From Miscanthus floridulus (Eukaryota > Streptophyta > Magnoliopsida > Poales > Poaceae): DNA of 64,000 nt. Position numbers and translations under genes: made by a program. This document shows, one piece after another, positions 41,558 through 54,423 of this stretch. Position 1 is the stretch's first letter, and every line of letters starts with the position of its first letter. A model generated the notes under the pieces. The model was not told the origin of the DNA, made no database searches, and saw only the letters and a program-made list of their open reading frames with translations. The DNA is taken from the NCBI RefSeq assembly GCF_019320115.1, contig NC_089584.1:105639111-105703110 (forward strand), written 5' to 3'.

Positions 41558-44027
41558 TGTAGGGTCAAGATGGCGAACTAGAGGGGGGGTGAATAGTCCT
41601 TTCTAAAATTAATCGCATCGGGTAACCAAAACAAGTGCGAAATTAGAACTATCGGTCTAGCCAAGACTACACCCCTCTATCTATGTTCTCTAGCACCTTC
41701 CAAAGATACTAATTAAGCAACAAAGGTGCCGGGATAGCTAGAGCTCACCTAACCAATTCTAGGAGCAAGGTCACACAAACCTATGCCACTAGTACTTTAA
41801 GCAACAAGGGAGCTCCTACACATGCTAGTAAGCAAAAGCACAAAGCCAACTAAGCTCACTAGCAATGCTCAATAACAAGGCAACCAATGCCAAATTAGAG
41901 AGCGCAAATACTTAGCTACACAAACTAAGCAAAGTGACTAACAAGGTTACACAAACCTAATTAGCCACGCAAGGGAGCTACTTCTATGCTACACAAGCAA
42001 GAAGCTAACTAGTAAGCTACACAAGCTAACTAGTTACAAGAGCAACTACACAAGCACAATGTATATGAAAGTAATTATAAGCTTGTGTAACAAGGATGCA
42101 AACCAACGGGAAGAACAAGGTTGACACGATGATTTTTCTCCCGAGGTTCACATGCTTGCCAACACGCTGCGTCCCCATTGTGTTGACTGCTCACTTGGTG
42201 GTTCAGCGGCTAATTGGCATCACCTGCCAAGCCCACACGTCGGGCACCGCAAGAACCTACCCTGAAAGTGAGGGTAGCTCAATGACACGCTCAACTAAAG
42301 TTGCTCTTCATGGCTCCCGCGGGGCAAGCACAATGCCCCTCACAAAGCTCTACTCTGGAGCACCACACAAGCTTCTTGTGGGCTTCAACGAAGACCACCA
42401 CCAAGTCATCTAGGAGGTGGCAACCTCTTAGAGTAACAAGCACCACCAGCTTGTAACTCGATCACCTAGTGCCACTTGATGCAACCTCACGATGCAATCA
42501 CACTAGAATCGCTCTCTCACACAATCGAATGATCACTATCAAGTATATGTGAGATGAAGGGCTCCCAAGCACTACTACACAAGCCACCAAGGCTCTAGTG
42601 TGCTCAGCTATCGGCCTAAGGCTGACCATGGCTTCTATTTATAACCCCACAAACAAATAGAGCCGTTACCCCTTCACTGGATAAAAGTCAGGACGATCGA
42701 ACACTCCGATCTGATTGACCAGACGCTGGACCTTAGCGTCTAGTCGTGCAATGCACGCCACGTGTCCCTGCTTCAAATACTGTTTGCCCGATCTCAATGG
42801 TCATCTATCGACTGGATGCAGCAGCTTGAACTGATCAAACTCAGCAACCCTAGCGTCCGATCATTTCTAGTAAGGTACCAGACATGACCGAACGCATCCG
42901 GTCGGTCATGATCAGACGCAACACCAGCATCAGGTCACCTCCAGCAACACTGCTCTACCTATGTCATCACATGTCACCCTGACTAGACGCATACGGCCAG
43001 CGTCCGATCACTTTTAGCGCTAGCGTCCGGTCAATGACTGATGCCAGCCCACTAACCGCCACTACTGACCGGACACTAGAACCCAGTGTCTGATCACTAC
43101 GTGACCAGAGTCTGATCCACTCTATGGGACCCTATCTTTTCTGTATCGGGCGCCGGTGGCATCGTCGGATTGTCCACACTCTATGGGCGGACACTCCACC
43201 GGTGGAGTTTTAAACCATTCTCGCCTCCGTTTCATCGCCGAGTTGATCCACATCAACTCCAACTTCATCTCCCTTGGAAATGTGCCAACACCACCAAGTG
43301 TACACCGCTATGTGTATGTGTGTTAGCATTTTCACAATCATTTTTCAAAGGGTTAGCCACTCAACTTGCCATGCCAGTCAATCCTAGTGATGATGCAAAG
43401 TTAGATCACTCGAGTGGCACTAGATGACCGATATGCAAACAAGTTTGCCCCTCTTGATAGTATGGCCATCTATCCTAAACCTCATCACAAACTTCTCTAC
43501 ACACCTATGACCGGTGAAATGAAATGCCCTAGGTTACACCTTTGCCTTGCGCATTCCATTCCATCTCCTCCAATGTCGATGCAACACATGCACCAACACA
43601 ATCAACAATGATATAATCCACTTCATATCATCACGTGATCATATTGGTTCATCGATCTTGACTTCACTTGCTTTTCACCATTACCTTCATCCATCGGCGC
43701 CAAGTCTTGCTTAAGCTTCACCACCATGCGGTCTATCACTCCAAAGCCTCTGACTTGTCCTTCACACTTGTAACCGGTCCATCAAGCCAAGTCTTGTCTT
43801 GATCTTCTCCACCTTGATCACATGACGCAATGTCATGTCTCATGTGCAATGAGCTCCTTCATCATCACATGTGTGAGCTTTGCAATATCTCCAAGCCATT
43901 TTCACCTTCACGGCATATGTTGCTCACACATATGTACCTATGGACTAATCACCTGTGTATCTCACATAAACACAATTAGTCCACCTAGGTTGTCACTCAA
44001 TTACCAAAACCACACAAGGACCTTTCA
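41558..44027 (-). mobile_element. 3' LTR of the gag-only element (left, 2.47 kb)
   Basis: Plus-strand ends TGTAGGGTCAAGATGGC and ACAAGGACCTTTCA. It matches the right LTR over its whole length by eye, with scattered, mostly transition, differences and small indels. It contains the CpG-rich GACCGGACG cluster (about 42,690-43,110) and a minus-strand TATA at 42,636. Confidence 0.9.
42636..42643 (-). promoter_or_regulatory. TATA box in the left LTR
   Basis: Plus-strand TATTTATA reads TATAAATA on the element's strand and is followed by GAAGCCATGGTCAGC. The equivalent in the right LTR is at 50,512. Confidence 0.5.
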
Positions 44028-44041
44028 ATCTTCCCCTTTTT
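44028..44041 (-). promoter_or_regulatory. polypurine tract of the gag-only element
   Basis: On the minus strand AAAAAGGGGAAGAT directly precedes the LTR's TGAAAGG. It fixes the element's orientation. Confidence 0.85.
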
Positions 44042-47000
44042 GGTAATTGATGACAACTCTACAAAGATATGGAAATTAAGCTCTTTTGGATTCATGTTGC
44101 TTGCCCAAGCAATTTTACCATGTGTAAATGATTTTGGACAAGTACCACAAACCCAAGATGCTAGTATTAGCTCCCCTTACATATGTGCTAGAGTGTTTGA
44201 TTTGAAGGTCGCACATATGCATAGATTAAAATTGTGGGAGAGTAATTACTACAAAATGATGCTAAGGTGTATAGAATAAACCTTTGAAGCGTGTACCAAT
44301 CGGAGTTGCACCTTTAAGTTCATCGTTAGCACCATGGTTAGTTAGATATCACTTGGAAATAAAAGCACTAGATACCTTGTGAGATCAACATTAAAAGCAA
44401 GGTACTAGCATTACTTGAAAAGCATACCAAGTGTCTAGCTATCATCCTATGCATACTAGTTATCAAATCATCATTCAAGTTCTACAACTAGCATACACCA
44501 CACAAGCATGCATATTGAATTTGAAAGCTTATGCAATGCAAGCAAGCACATAAATACACACATATCAAATGCAATCAATCCAAGTTCATGAGCTTGCTCC
44601 CCCTACTTGTGTGCTTCTCTTGTCCAAGAATTTTGATCCATCTCTTTTCTTCAATGTTGCTCCCTCTTTGTCCATGTCCATGTCCAACCTCTACTTCTTT
44701 GTGCTTTTATACCTTATCTCTCCCCCTTGTACAATCTCAATCTCAAAGCTTTCATATCTTTGTACAATCTCTCCCCCTTTGTCATCAATTTCTATAAAAG
44801 GTGTGCTTCTCATTGATGCAAAGGTATGCATTTGGGGTAGATGGTTGAGGCTTGAATCTTGCATTTTTTATGGACATCACTTAATTGTTGCAATGACACC
44901 ATTTGTAGATACCACTTGTAACTTGTACCACTTATATCTTGTGTAGGGCTTCTTGAGACACCACACATAAGATTTTTTATCTTGATATCAATTTGTGGGA
45001 CACCTCCCCCTATGTGATAGCATGGGTCATCTATTTGATACACTTGAGCTCTTGTAGGTGAAGGATGCATTCTTCATTTGATGATCACTTAAAGTTGAGG
45101 ATCACCTGTGGAACCATTTTCTTGCATGATTGATATTATGTGTAGATGTGATATCACTTGAAAGAATCTTCTAGTATGGAACCACTTGTTGGATTTATCA
45201 ATAAAAACCATTTCTTGAACATTTGCTATCTTCATGAGTACCACTTATAGGATATCACTTGTGAGTTGATCTAGACATCACTTGTAGATTCTTGATAAAA
45301 TATTTGAGTCTAGATACCACATATAACAAACAAACTAAATATTTATTTGCATTATTGTCTTGTGCTTGTACTCTTATCACTATCATGAGCTTCTATGGTT
45401 GACTTGAACTAAATTGATTTGCTTAAGCTTCCAAGTCCGGTTTGAACCAATGACAAGCTTCTTCACACCTCTTGCAAGAGTTATCTTGCCAATGTTGTAC
45501 TTATCACTTGTTAGCAATCCAAATTAGATCAAGTACATGGGATCACTAGCTCATGAACAAATTCATATACTAACCACTAGATCAAGTAATAATTCAAGCA
45601 ATAGTGGTAGGTTATGAATTTAAACATTTCATTTGTTATGCATGATCCTATGAAGTATGAACTATATGCACTAACCGCATACTAGTAAGGGATGAAATGA
45701 TCATGCACATTACAATGATATCTTTGCTATGTTGGAGTAGAGGATAGTCACATAGATTCTAATTCTTTACTCCAATAGCAATGTGAAGTCCAATTATAAG
45801 CTTAGTGAAGACCAATAGATACCATTTTGAATTCCACTCTTCACCCATATGAAATGAATACCACTTATGATCAAGTGCACTTTCTTGTTGTGGTTGGCTT
45901 GCTTTATCTTTTGATCTTTGCTTGCATGAGAGCATCAATTTGAGAATACCACTTGAAATATCATGACTAGCTCTTTTTTAGGCGTTGCTTGCTTTTCTTG
46001 ATCAACCCTTTTGATTGCTTCAACTAAGCATCTCAAATGTTCCTCAGATCACCACTTTCATGTTAGCCTTCCAAGTACCATACTTGGTTCACCTACGCAT
46101 AGGCGGCAAGCCCCTACACTAGGGAGAAGTGACCTCTCTCCAAGAATCATTCTTGATACTCACTTGAAATGACTTGATTGATTGATCCAAGTGATGGGCT
46201 TAACTTGGTGAGTAACCTTGATTCCTTCTTTAAGTCCTTTTCTTTCTTCTTGTTTAAGTCCTTTTCTTTCTACTAAATGATTTCCAATAGTCACTAGAAC
46301 TTAAACTTCAACTTCATCTTGAGTTTGATCTTGATCTTTCAATTTGAGTACCGAATGTGTGCAAAGTACACTCCATAATCAAATAGCCTTGTACTCTTTG
46401 CTTGTCATGCTTCTAGATCATCTCAAAACCAAACTTAGGTACCTCAAACACTTGTAAACATATTTCCAACTTGAGGACCTTTCAATCAAAGTGACTCTAG
46501 ATCAATCCAACATTTGTCACTTTTCTGATAGATTTTGTACCCTTCAAAGAAATAAGCATATCTCCCAAAGTACAAATCCAAATATCATAAAATTTGGTGG
46601 AGATGTGCTTTACTAAGTTATCTAGCAGATGTAAAAATTTGAGCTTCATTTGACTTCTAAATTGCTACCCGATTTCAATTCTTCCACCACTGCTATATGC
46701 TGAAAATTGCTGCACTATAGCTGATAAGATCCACTCCAAAACTAAAGCATTCCTTATCCAATTCTTATGAAAATTTTACAGCATCTTATACCATAAGTCT
46801 AGAGCATATACACCAATTTTTATGCCAATCCAATAAGTTTTGATTACTCAAACATGGCTAAGATCACAGCTCACTCAGATTTTGCAATATAGGACAGATT
46901 TCAATCACATGAGCTATACTTCATCAAGTATGAATCAAACTTGAAACTAACTTGTTTGAATACTTTCATAAGATATAAATCCATTTAATCTACTTACTAA

Positions 47001-47402
47001 ATGTTATCTTATGAACTTATCCAACGCAAATCAATCCAAACTTGACTACTAATCAATTATTCATTCAATCATCTCATAGCAAGCAATATTGCATATTTAT
47101 CCAATTCAATCAACTCATATGCACCCAGATAAAATGATCAACAAGAGATGTACCTTGGTTAGCTCATGATCATCCAACTAGCAAGCTTCAACTTAATTAT
47201 TTGCAAGTAATCAAATATATCCAATAAATTACCAACAACTTGAATTATAGCACTTGTATGTTGATAGCACTTAGACTTCACTCAATTTTCACTTGGCATT
47301 GGGTTCGGATGTGCACTAGGCTTCATATCTTGACTCAACATATGATGATCAATATGAAATCGATTGAATTAAGTCTCCAATGCCGATGGTACCTACAATC
47401 AA
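44042..47402 (-). other. 3.4-kb noncoding region replacing pol
   Basis: AT-rich, stop-dense in all frames, and without any copia pol motif. The first 350 bp next to the polypurine tract are related to the corresponding region of the pol-bearing copia element (56,442-57,150), so this part is inherited from a common ancestor. The rest has ACCACTTG and ATCACTTG short motifs recurring between 44,340 and 45,970. Near 46,500-47,050 it is a monotonous AT-rich stretch. Confidence 0.65.
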
Positions 47403-49328
47403 TCATCCACTTTTTGATGGTACCCAAACAAGTTGGGGTCCTCTCAAGTTAGGAGCAACATACTTAGGCATAGCCTTAGTATGAATAGCAGGATGTTTTA
47501 CAATAGCAACCATAGAGGTACCATTTCCATCCTTTCTAAGCACATTATTATCAATAATTGAAATAGGCTTAGAAATATCACCTAGCAGACATGAATGTGC
47601 CATGTGTCCCCTTTCCTGGCATGAGTAGCACTTTCTCTTTGATTGAGCATTCTCTTCCTTGCTCATATGGTGCTTCTCATTGCCTTGCCTCTCATGGATT
47701 GCTTGATCCTTTTTCTCAAGCTTGGTAGGACACTTAGAGGCAAAGTGTCCCGTACTTCCACACTTGAAGCACTTGATGTGAGCATAATCTTTCTTCTCAT
47801 CTCAATTCTTGCTCATCATCTTGGCATCTTGAGTTTGCATTGGATGCCTTGCCTTTCCACCCCTTCTTGTTTTCTTCTTTTTTATCATCAAATCACCACT
47901 ATCTTCATGGTTGATCTTGATTTGCTCTTGGGGTGTCTTCTCTTGCTCAACTTATGGCTTTGGTTGGGGCTTCACTTGTTGCTTCACCAATTGCTTGGTT
48001 GGGCACATTGAGGTAAGGTGACCCCAAGTACGGCACTTGAAGCACTTCACATGCTTGAGCCTATCTTCTTCTTTTATCTTCTTAAGCTTCTCAATGTTAG
48101 GGCAACCATTTGCAAGGTGTCCCGCTTCATGACACTGGTAGCACATGGTATGAGAAAGCTTTCTTTGTTGTAGCTTCTTCATCTTTCTTTCTCTCTTTCT
48201 TTCGCTCATTGTCATCTTCTTTTTGAAGCCAAGGCCACACTTATCACCATAGTTTCTTTGAGTCTTCAACATGTGCTCAAAGGTGACTTTTGAGTTGTAG
48301 CACCTCTCTAGCTTGTTGCTCAATTTCTTCACTTCATTTTTGAGCTCATTGTTCTCCTTGGACATAGAAGTAGAACAAGCATCTAATTGTGAAGAGCATG
48401 GCATATCTAATAAATCATCACAAGAGGTAGATACATGCTTCTTGCCTACATCACAAGGGTTAGCAACATTTTACAATTTATCATTTAATCCATGTGATGA
48501 GCTCTCATTATTTTTAAGTTTCTTTGTAAACACTTTAATGAGAGAAGCATGTTGTTCTAATAATTCATCATGAGATGCAAGTAGTGTCTCATGATTCAAT
48601 TTTAGCTCATCATGTGAAGATTTATAAGCATCAAGTAATTTCTTATGATCTTCACAGGAGTTCTTTAGAAATGAGTTTTTGTTTTCTAAGTTCAATGTTT
48701 TAGCTTTCTCATTTTCTAAAGACATGGTCATGCTAGAAAGTCTACTAATAAGCTCATCATATGAATCAACATTATCAACCACATTGTCATTTGTTACCTT
48801 GGTGTCACCTTGTGACATGAAGCAATGTGGTGATGTAGTTGGAGAGCTTGTAGTAGCATCTTCATCATGGCTTGAGCATGAACCATCATCACCATCAAGT
48901 GTGCATGGGGTAGCATCATCACTTGCAACACTTGTGGCATCATCATCAACCTTATCAAGTGAACTTGTAGTAGATCGATCATCATCATCATCACTTGACC
49001 ATGAGGTGGAGCAATCTTCCACAATCACCAAATTGTGGTTATGCTCAACACACTCATGCACCTCCTTCTTGGGCTCATCTTCATCATTGGAGACCGTCCC
49101 ATACTTCTCATTTAGATAACTCCAAATCTCATGGGCGGTCTTCATGTCAATGATCTCTCCAAATATACAATCATGCAAAGATCTATACATGATGTTAGTA
49201 GCTTGGATGTCGAGATCTGGGCATTTCTCTTGTGCTTGAGTTAGATTATCTTCATCCAACACATGAGAAAAGCCTACATCTACCATCCACCACATTTGAG
49301 GGCAAATAAACTTAAAATTGTATATCAT
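47403..49328 (-). pseudogene. gag of the gag-only element, four zinc knuckles
   Basis: Starts MIYNFKFICPQMWWMVDVGF and has DLDIQATNIMYRSLHDCIFG, TAHEIWSYLNEKYG (copia gag core), an Asp/Ser-rich linker and a long coiled coil (SLENEKAKTLNLENKNSFLK). Next come CYQCHEAGHLANGC, CFKCRTWGHLTSMC, CFKCGSTGHFASKC and CYSCQERGHMAHSC, four CX2CX4HX4C knuckles. It ends NLRGPQLVWVPSKSG. Product: capsid and RNA-binding nucleocapsid. Frame breaks occur near 48,470 and 47,950. The VWVPS-like end is the point at which pol follows in coding relatives; here it stops. Confidence 0.85.
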
Positions 49329-49439
49329 CCAATTTTTTCATCGTGTAAAGTGTGTGCCATAAAAAATGTGTGGACAATCAACATCTAGCCCATAAACCGC
49401 CATCCTCTCAGGTCAGTGAAGACCACAAATGAGAGACCT

Positions 49440-49452
49440 AGCTCCGATACCA
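49440..49452 (-). promoter_or_regulatory. primer-binding site (initiator tRNA-Met type)
   Basis: The minus strand reads TGGTATCGGAGCT two bases inside the LTR. TGGTATCAGAGC is the usual initiator-Met primer site, differing at one base. Confidence 0.85.
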
Positions 49453-49454
49453 CT

Positions 49455-51903
49455 TGTAGGGTCGAGATGGCGGACTAGAGGGGGTGAATAGTCCTTTCTA
49501 AAATTAATCGCATCGGCTAACCAAAACAAGTGCAGAATTAGAACTATCAGTCTAGCCAAGACTACACCCCTCTATCTATGTTCTCTAGCACCTTCCAAAG
49601 ATACTAATTAAGCAACAAAGGTGCCGGGCTAGCTAGAGCTCACCTAAACAATTCTAGGAGCAAGGTCACACAAACCTATGCCACTAGTACTTTAAGCAAC
49701 AAGGGAGCTCCTACACATGCTAGTAAGCAAAAGCACAAAGCCAACTAAGCTCACTAGCAATGCTCAATAACAAGGCAACCAATGCCAAATTAGAGAGCGC
49801 AAATACTTAGCTACACAAACTAAGTAAAGTGACTAACAAGGTTACACAAACCTAATTAGCCATGCAAGGGAGCTACTTTTATGCTACACAAGCAAGAAGG
49901 TAATTAGTAAGCTACACAAGCTAACTAGTTACAAGAGCAACTACACAAGCAAAATGTATATGAAAGTAATTACAAGCTTGTGTAACGAGGATGCAAACCA
50001 ATGAGAAGAACAATATTGACACGATGATTTTTCTCCCGAGGTTCACGTGCTTGCCAACACGCCGCGTCCCCATTGTGTTGACTACTTGTTTGGTGGTTCG
50101 GCGACTAATTGGCATCACCCGCCAAGCCCGCACGTTGGGCACCGCAAGAACCTACCCCAAAAGTGAGGGTAGCTCAATGACACGCTCAACTAAAGTTGCT
50201 CTTCGTGGCTCCCGCGGGGCAAGCACAATGCCCCTCACAAAGGTCTTCTCTGGAGCACCGCACAAGCTTCTTGTGGGCTTCAACGGAGACAACCACCAAG
50301 CCATCTAGAAGGTGGCAACCTCCAAGAGTTTCAAGCACCACCTAGTGCCACTCGATGCAACCTTATGATGCAATCACACTAGAATCGCTCTCTCACATAA
50401 TCGAATGATCACTATCAAGTATATGTGAGATGGAGGGCTCCCAAGCACTACTACATAAGCCACCAAGGCTCTAGTGTGCTTAGCTACCGGCCCAAGGCTG
50501 ACCATGGCTTCTATTTATAACTCCACGAGCAAATAGAGCCGTTACCCCTTCACTGGGCAAAAGTCAGGACGACCGGACGCTCTGGTCCGATCGACTAGAC
50601 GCTGGACCTCAGCGTCCGGTCATGCCATGCACGCCACATGTCCCTGCTTCAAATACTGTTTGCTCGATCTCAATGGTCATCTATCGACCGGACGCAGCAG
50701 CTTGAACTGATCGAACTTAGCAACCCCAGCGTCCGGTCGTTTCTAGTAAGGTACCAGACATGACCAGACGCGTCCGGTCGGTCGCGATCGGATGCAGCAC
50801 CAGCGTCCGGTCACCTCCACCAACACTGCTCTGCCTGCATCATCATACGTCACCCTGACTGGATGCATATGGCCAGCATCCGGTCACTTCCAGTGCCAGT
50901 GTCTAGTCAATGACCGACGCCTGCCCGCTGACCGCTACTACTGACCGGACACTGGAACCCAGCGTCCGGTCACTGCGTGACCAGAGTCCAGTCCACTCTG
51001 TGGGACCCTATCTTTTCTATATAGGGTGCCAATGGCACTATCGGACTGTCCGCACTCTATGGGTGGACACTCCACCGGTGGAGTTTCAAACCCTTCTCGC
51101 CTCCGTTTCATTGCTGAGTTGATCCACATCAACTCCAACTTCATCTCCTTTGGAAATGTGCCAACACCACTAAGTGTACACCGCTATGTGTATGTGTGTT
51201 AGCATTTTCACAATCATTTTTCAAAGGGTTAGCCACTCAACTTGCCACGCCACTCAATCCTAGCGACGATGCAAAGTTAGATCACTCGAGTGGCACTAGA
51301 TGATCAATATGCAAACAAGTTTGCCCCTCTTGATAGTATGGCCATCTATCCTAAACCTGGTCACAAACTTCTCTACACACCTATGACTAGTGAAATAAAA
51401 TGCCCTAGGTTATACCTTTGCCTTGCGCATTCCATTCCATCTCCTCCAATGTTGATGCAACACATGCACCAACACAATCAACAACGATATGATCCACTTC
51501 ATATCATCATGTGATCATATTGGTTCATTGATCTTGACTTCACTTGCTTTTCACTATTACCTTCATCCATCGGCACCAAGCCTTGCTTAAGCTTCACCGC
51601 CATGCGGTCCATGGCTCCAAAGCCTCTGACTTGCCCTTCACGCTTGCAACCGGTCCATCAAGCCAAGTCTTGTCTTGATCTTCTCCACCTTGATCACATG
51701 ACTCATTTGCATGTCTCATGTGCAATGAGCTCCTTCATCATCACATGTGTGAGCTTTGCAACATCTCCAAGCCATTTTCACCTTCATGGCATATGTTGCT
51801 CACACATATGTACTTGTGGACTAATCACTTGTGTATCTCACATAAACACAATTAGTCCACCTAGGTTGTCACTCAATTACCAAAAGCACACAAGGACCTT
51901 TCA
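49455..51903 (-). mobile_element. 5' LTR of the gag-only element (right, 2.45 kb)
   Basis: Ends TGTAGGGTCGAGATGGC and GCACACAAGGACCTTTCA. It is the pair of the left LTR. The CpG-rich cluster (about 50,560-51,000) is better preserved here, with many intact CGTCCGGTC sites that read CATCCGGTC or TGTCTGATC in the left LTR. Confidence 0.9.
50512..50519 (-). promoter_or_regulatory. TATA box in the right LTR
   Basis: TATAAATA on the minus strand, in the same context as 42,636, would start transcription toward gag at 49,328. Confidence 0.5.
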
Positions 51904-54177
51904 ACAAGCTGGGAGGAGGGGATGAGGTCTCCTCTTTGTCGTGGGAGGGACCCTTCCAGTGGCATGCCCTAGGGCAGGAGGGGGAGGACATGCCCTTGGA
52001 GCTAGCAGAATCATGCCAGCCTGCTTTGTCTAGCCGTTCTAAGGTGCCCCTAGAGCCGACGGGGACCGTCTATCCTACTCCGTCCAGGCCTTCCGAGCAG
52101 AGGGAAGGTTTGACATAGCAGGACAGGGATGGGCAAGCTAGTCCCAAAACATCACCGTCCGATGGCATCGAGGTGAGTAAAAAACTTCACTCCTTCACTC
52201 TTAATGGATTTTACCATAGACTGATCATCTTGTCTTTTGTAGTGTTGGCGGAGGCGGGACTCTCCTAAGGCTAGTGCCAAAGAAGTGCCTCACCCTTCGG
52301 CAGATGTGCCAGGGGCCATGACGTTGACTAGAGGGGCGTAGCCGGTGGCTATGTCTGTGGGGGAGCAAATAGAGGAGGGCATGTCCGGGGCACCCATGGC
52401 GAATGTGGCGCGACCAGGTGTGGCCACGACATCACAGGCAGGAACAACGCAACTAGGGTCATCATCCACATGGATGGCCGTGACATCATAGGCAGAAATG
52501 GTGTAGCCAGAGCCATCATCCGCATCAATGGTAGCCTCTGCGGTAGGGCGGATGGAGGAGGACGCACCTAAGGCATCCATGGCGGACGTGGCATAGCCAG
52601 GTGCAGCCGTGATGTCACAGGTGGAGATGACACGACGTGAGCCATCGCCCATGTAGGTGGCCACGTCTATGGCAGGGTAGATAGGAGAGGGCGCACTCGA
52701 GGTGTCCTTAGTAGATGTGGCAATGGGGTAGGCCTCTGTGTCCACATCTCCCACCCCCTCTACCATTAGAGGGGCCGCTCTAGAGGAGTTGCTGCTGCAA
52801 GAGGGGTCGGCGCCTCTTGGGATCGATGTGGAGCCATCTCAGTCTCCGGTCTAGGTAGGCGGTGACCCGCATGTGTGGGGAGGATTCCAGATCTAGTGGG
52901 TAGACCAACAGGACCTAGGGGTTACACTTTTTGCCCTTGATGACGCCGTGGAGGAGAGGGAGTGGGGGAGCGTCCACATGGAGGTTGGGACCATGGTTCA
53001 TGCCCTGACCACCACGCTGAGCTCGTTGTGCGACATCATCGCCCCAGTTGGCCAGGTATGATGTGATCATGTTTCTGACTCTCATTTTCATTTTCAGCGC
53101 CTCTAAGTCTTGTCCTCTCCACAATCCCTTATGGTCTATAGCCTGGAGAAGTCCCAATTTCTTCATCGCTAGAAGGACATTTGGGACCACGTTGCCGAGG
53201 AGACGTAGGTGCGTGAGGGACTGGCTGCATAGCTCGCTGTCTCCCATCAGCAGGTGGCTGAACTTGCCCCTGTCAGGCGGGAGCTAGCTAACCTCCAAGC
53301 TAGGGAGGCAAACACTCGCGATCATGCCTATGAGGCTGAGGAGAAACTCATGGCCCTGATTGATAGGGCACGCGTGGATGTCATAGAATCCAAGCGTCTA
53401 CGAAAAGAGTAGGACAATTTGTTCTAGGCCATAGAGGAACTCCACACAGAGCGTGACTTGGTTCACTAGGAGCACGCTGACGCCTAGCAATGGATCGACC
53501 TCCTCAAGGGCGAGCTTGAGGGGGAGAGGGACCTAAAGGTTGTGTCTAAGGGCATGGCTACTAGACTCACCATGGAGGTCAGCCAGCACCAAGAAGAGGT
53601 TCAAAGCCTAGAGTCTGAGGTGATCTAGTAGTGCGATAAGGCGCACAAGCTTTGGGCAGATATGGATAGTAAGGCTCTAGTTCCCCTTGTTGTCTTTCTC
53701 CCTGGAATCCACGGTAGGCCTTTTGACACGGTCAGTATGTGACTTGGACATGTCTCGATGATAAGGTTGGGGCAGAGGTGATGAAGCACCATGGCCTAGA
53801 GAAGGAGCTTGGTGAGGTGAAGTCCTCCCTCCTAAAGGAGAACGGTGAGCATGACACCCTACACATCACCGTCTAGCTAGTCTGCGATGACCTCAAACTA
53901 GCCTGGAGCAGGAGATGAGCTCACTCGTGGTCCACGCCGTATGGATTATGGGTCAAACATGTGAGATCATGAGGGACACCATGAGGAACACACTTTGCTT
54001 TGGCGTTCATCGGTCATTTGTGATTTCTCATTCTCATTACGAGAACATCAATCTGGTGATGATGAGCCAAGCCTTCACGCCTGGTTACTCTAAGGCCAAG
54101 CTAGAGGAGATCGAGGAGTCAGTGTCACTCCTAGCGTAGGAGCTATCTATCAAGATTGAGGATGAGGTCATCCCCTA
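51904..54177 (+). pseudogene. antisense gene, 3' piece (coiled-coil region)
   Basis: Resumes QAGRRGDEVSSLSWEGPFQW and a Pro/Ser-rich part, with a splice-like gap 52,173-52,242. A Met/Ala/Val-rich repeat region follows (about 52,310-52,750: ASMADVA, MSQVEMT). After GQ at 53,055 a 42-bp GT...AG gap precedes a long Glu/Ala/Arg-rich coiled coil (HQQVAELAPVRRELANLQAR, EEKLMALIDRARVDVIESKR). The end reads FGVHRSFVISHSHYENINLV, FTPGYSKAKLEEIEESVSL and IEDEVIP. Many TAGs lie where Gln would be. The coiled coil then SHYENINL region is a constant feature of this grass antisense protein. Its role is unknown. Confidence 0.75.
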
Positions 54178-54423
54178 AGGGGTTAGTTAGTTAGGCCAGG
54201 CAACAAACTTGTAATAAGTAGACAAATGTTTAACTTTTGTTATGGCCGAATAGACTTTTGGTTCTTCTACCCTTTTTTGTACAAAAAGGTTGATGTGATC
54301 TGACCCCTTCTAACATTAAGGTTGTAAAGCTCAAGGTGCAGGCAAAAAAACTCTAATCATGCTGGTGAGCCAAAACGCCATAGCCGCTGGGGCGTAGGTT
54401 TCTTGTGGTCCGACCAGTTTTAC
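54178..54423. other. spacer between antisense gene and pol tail
   Basis: AT-rich convergent intergenic sequence; no gene or repeat recognised. Confidence 0.5.

Larger units (their letters stand above)
41558..51903 (-). mobile_element. gag-only, non-autonomous LTR retrotransposon (10.3 kb), complete
   Basis: Two LTRs (41,558-44,027 and 49,455-51,903) enclose 5.4 kb. The primer site lies beside the right LTR and the polypurine tract beside the left, so it is minus-oriented. The internal region encodes a gag with four CCHC knuckles but no protease, integrase, reverse transcriptase or RNase H; 3.4 kb downstream of gag is noncoding. Flanks are TTAAG on the left and ACAAG on the right, not an exact 5-bp duplication. 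It inserted into the antisense gene of the Tat-like element, whose frame resumes at 51,904. It must have depended on enzymes of a related copia/SIRE-type element. Confidence 0.88.

Noticed and set aside
48679..49119. 146-codon plus-strand frame, Ser-rich
   Set aside because: Exact antisense of the gag Asp/Ser linker and coiled coil; no independent support.
52290..52766. 158-codon minus-strand frame
   Set aside because: It lies opposite the Met/Ala/Val-rich part of the antisense gene, whose strand has the matching upstream and downstream protein segments; the minus frame is a compositional shadow.
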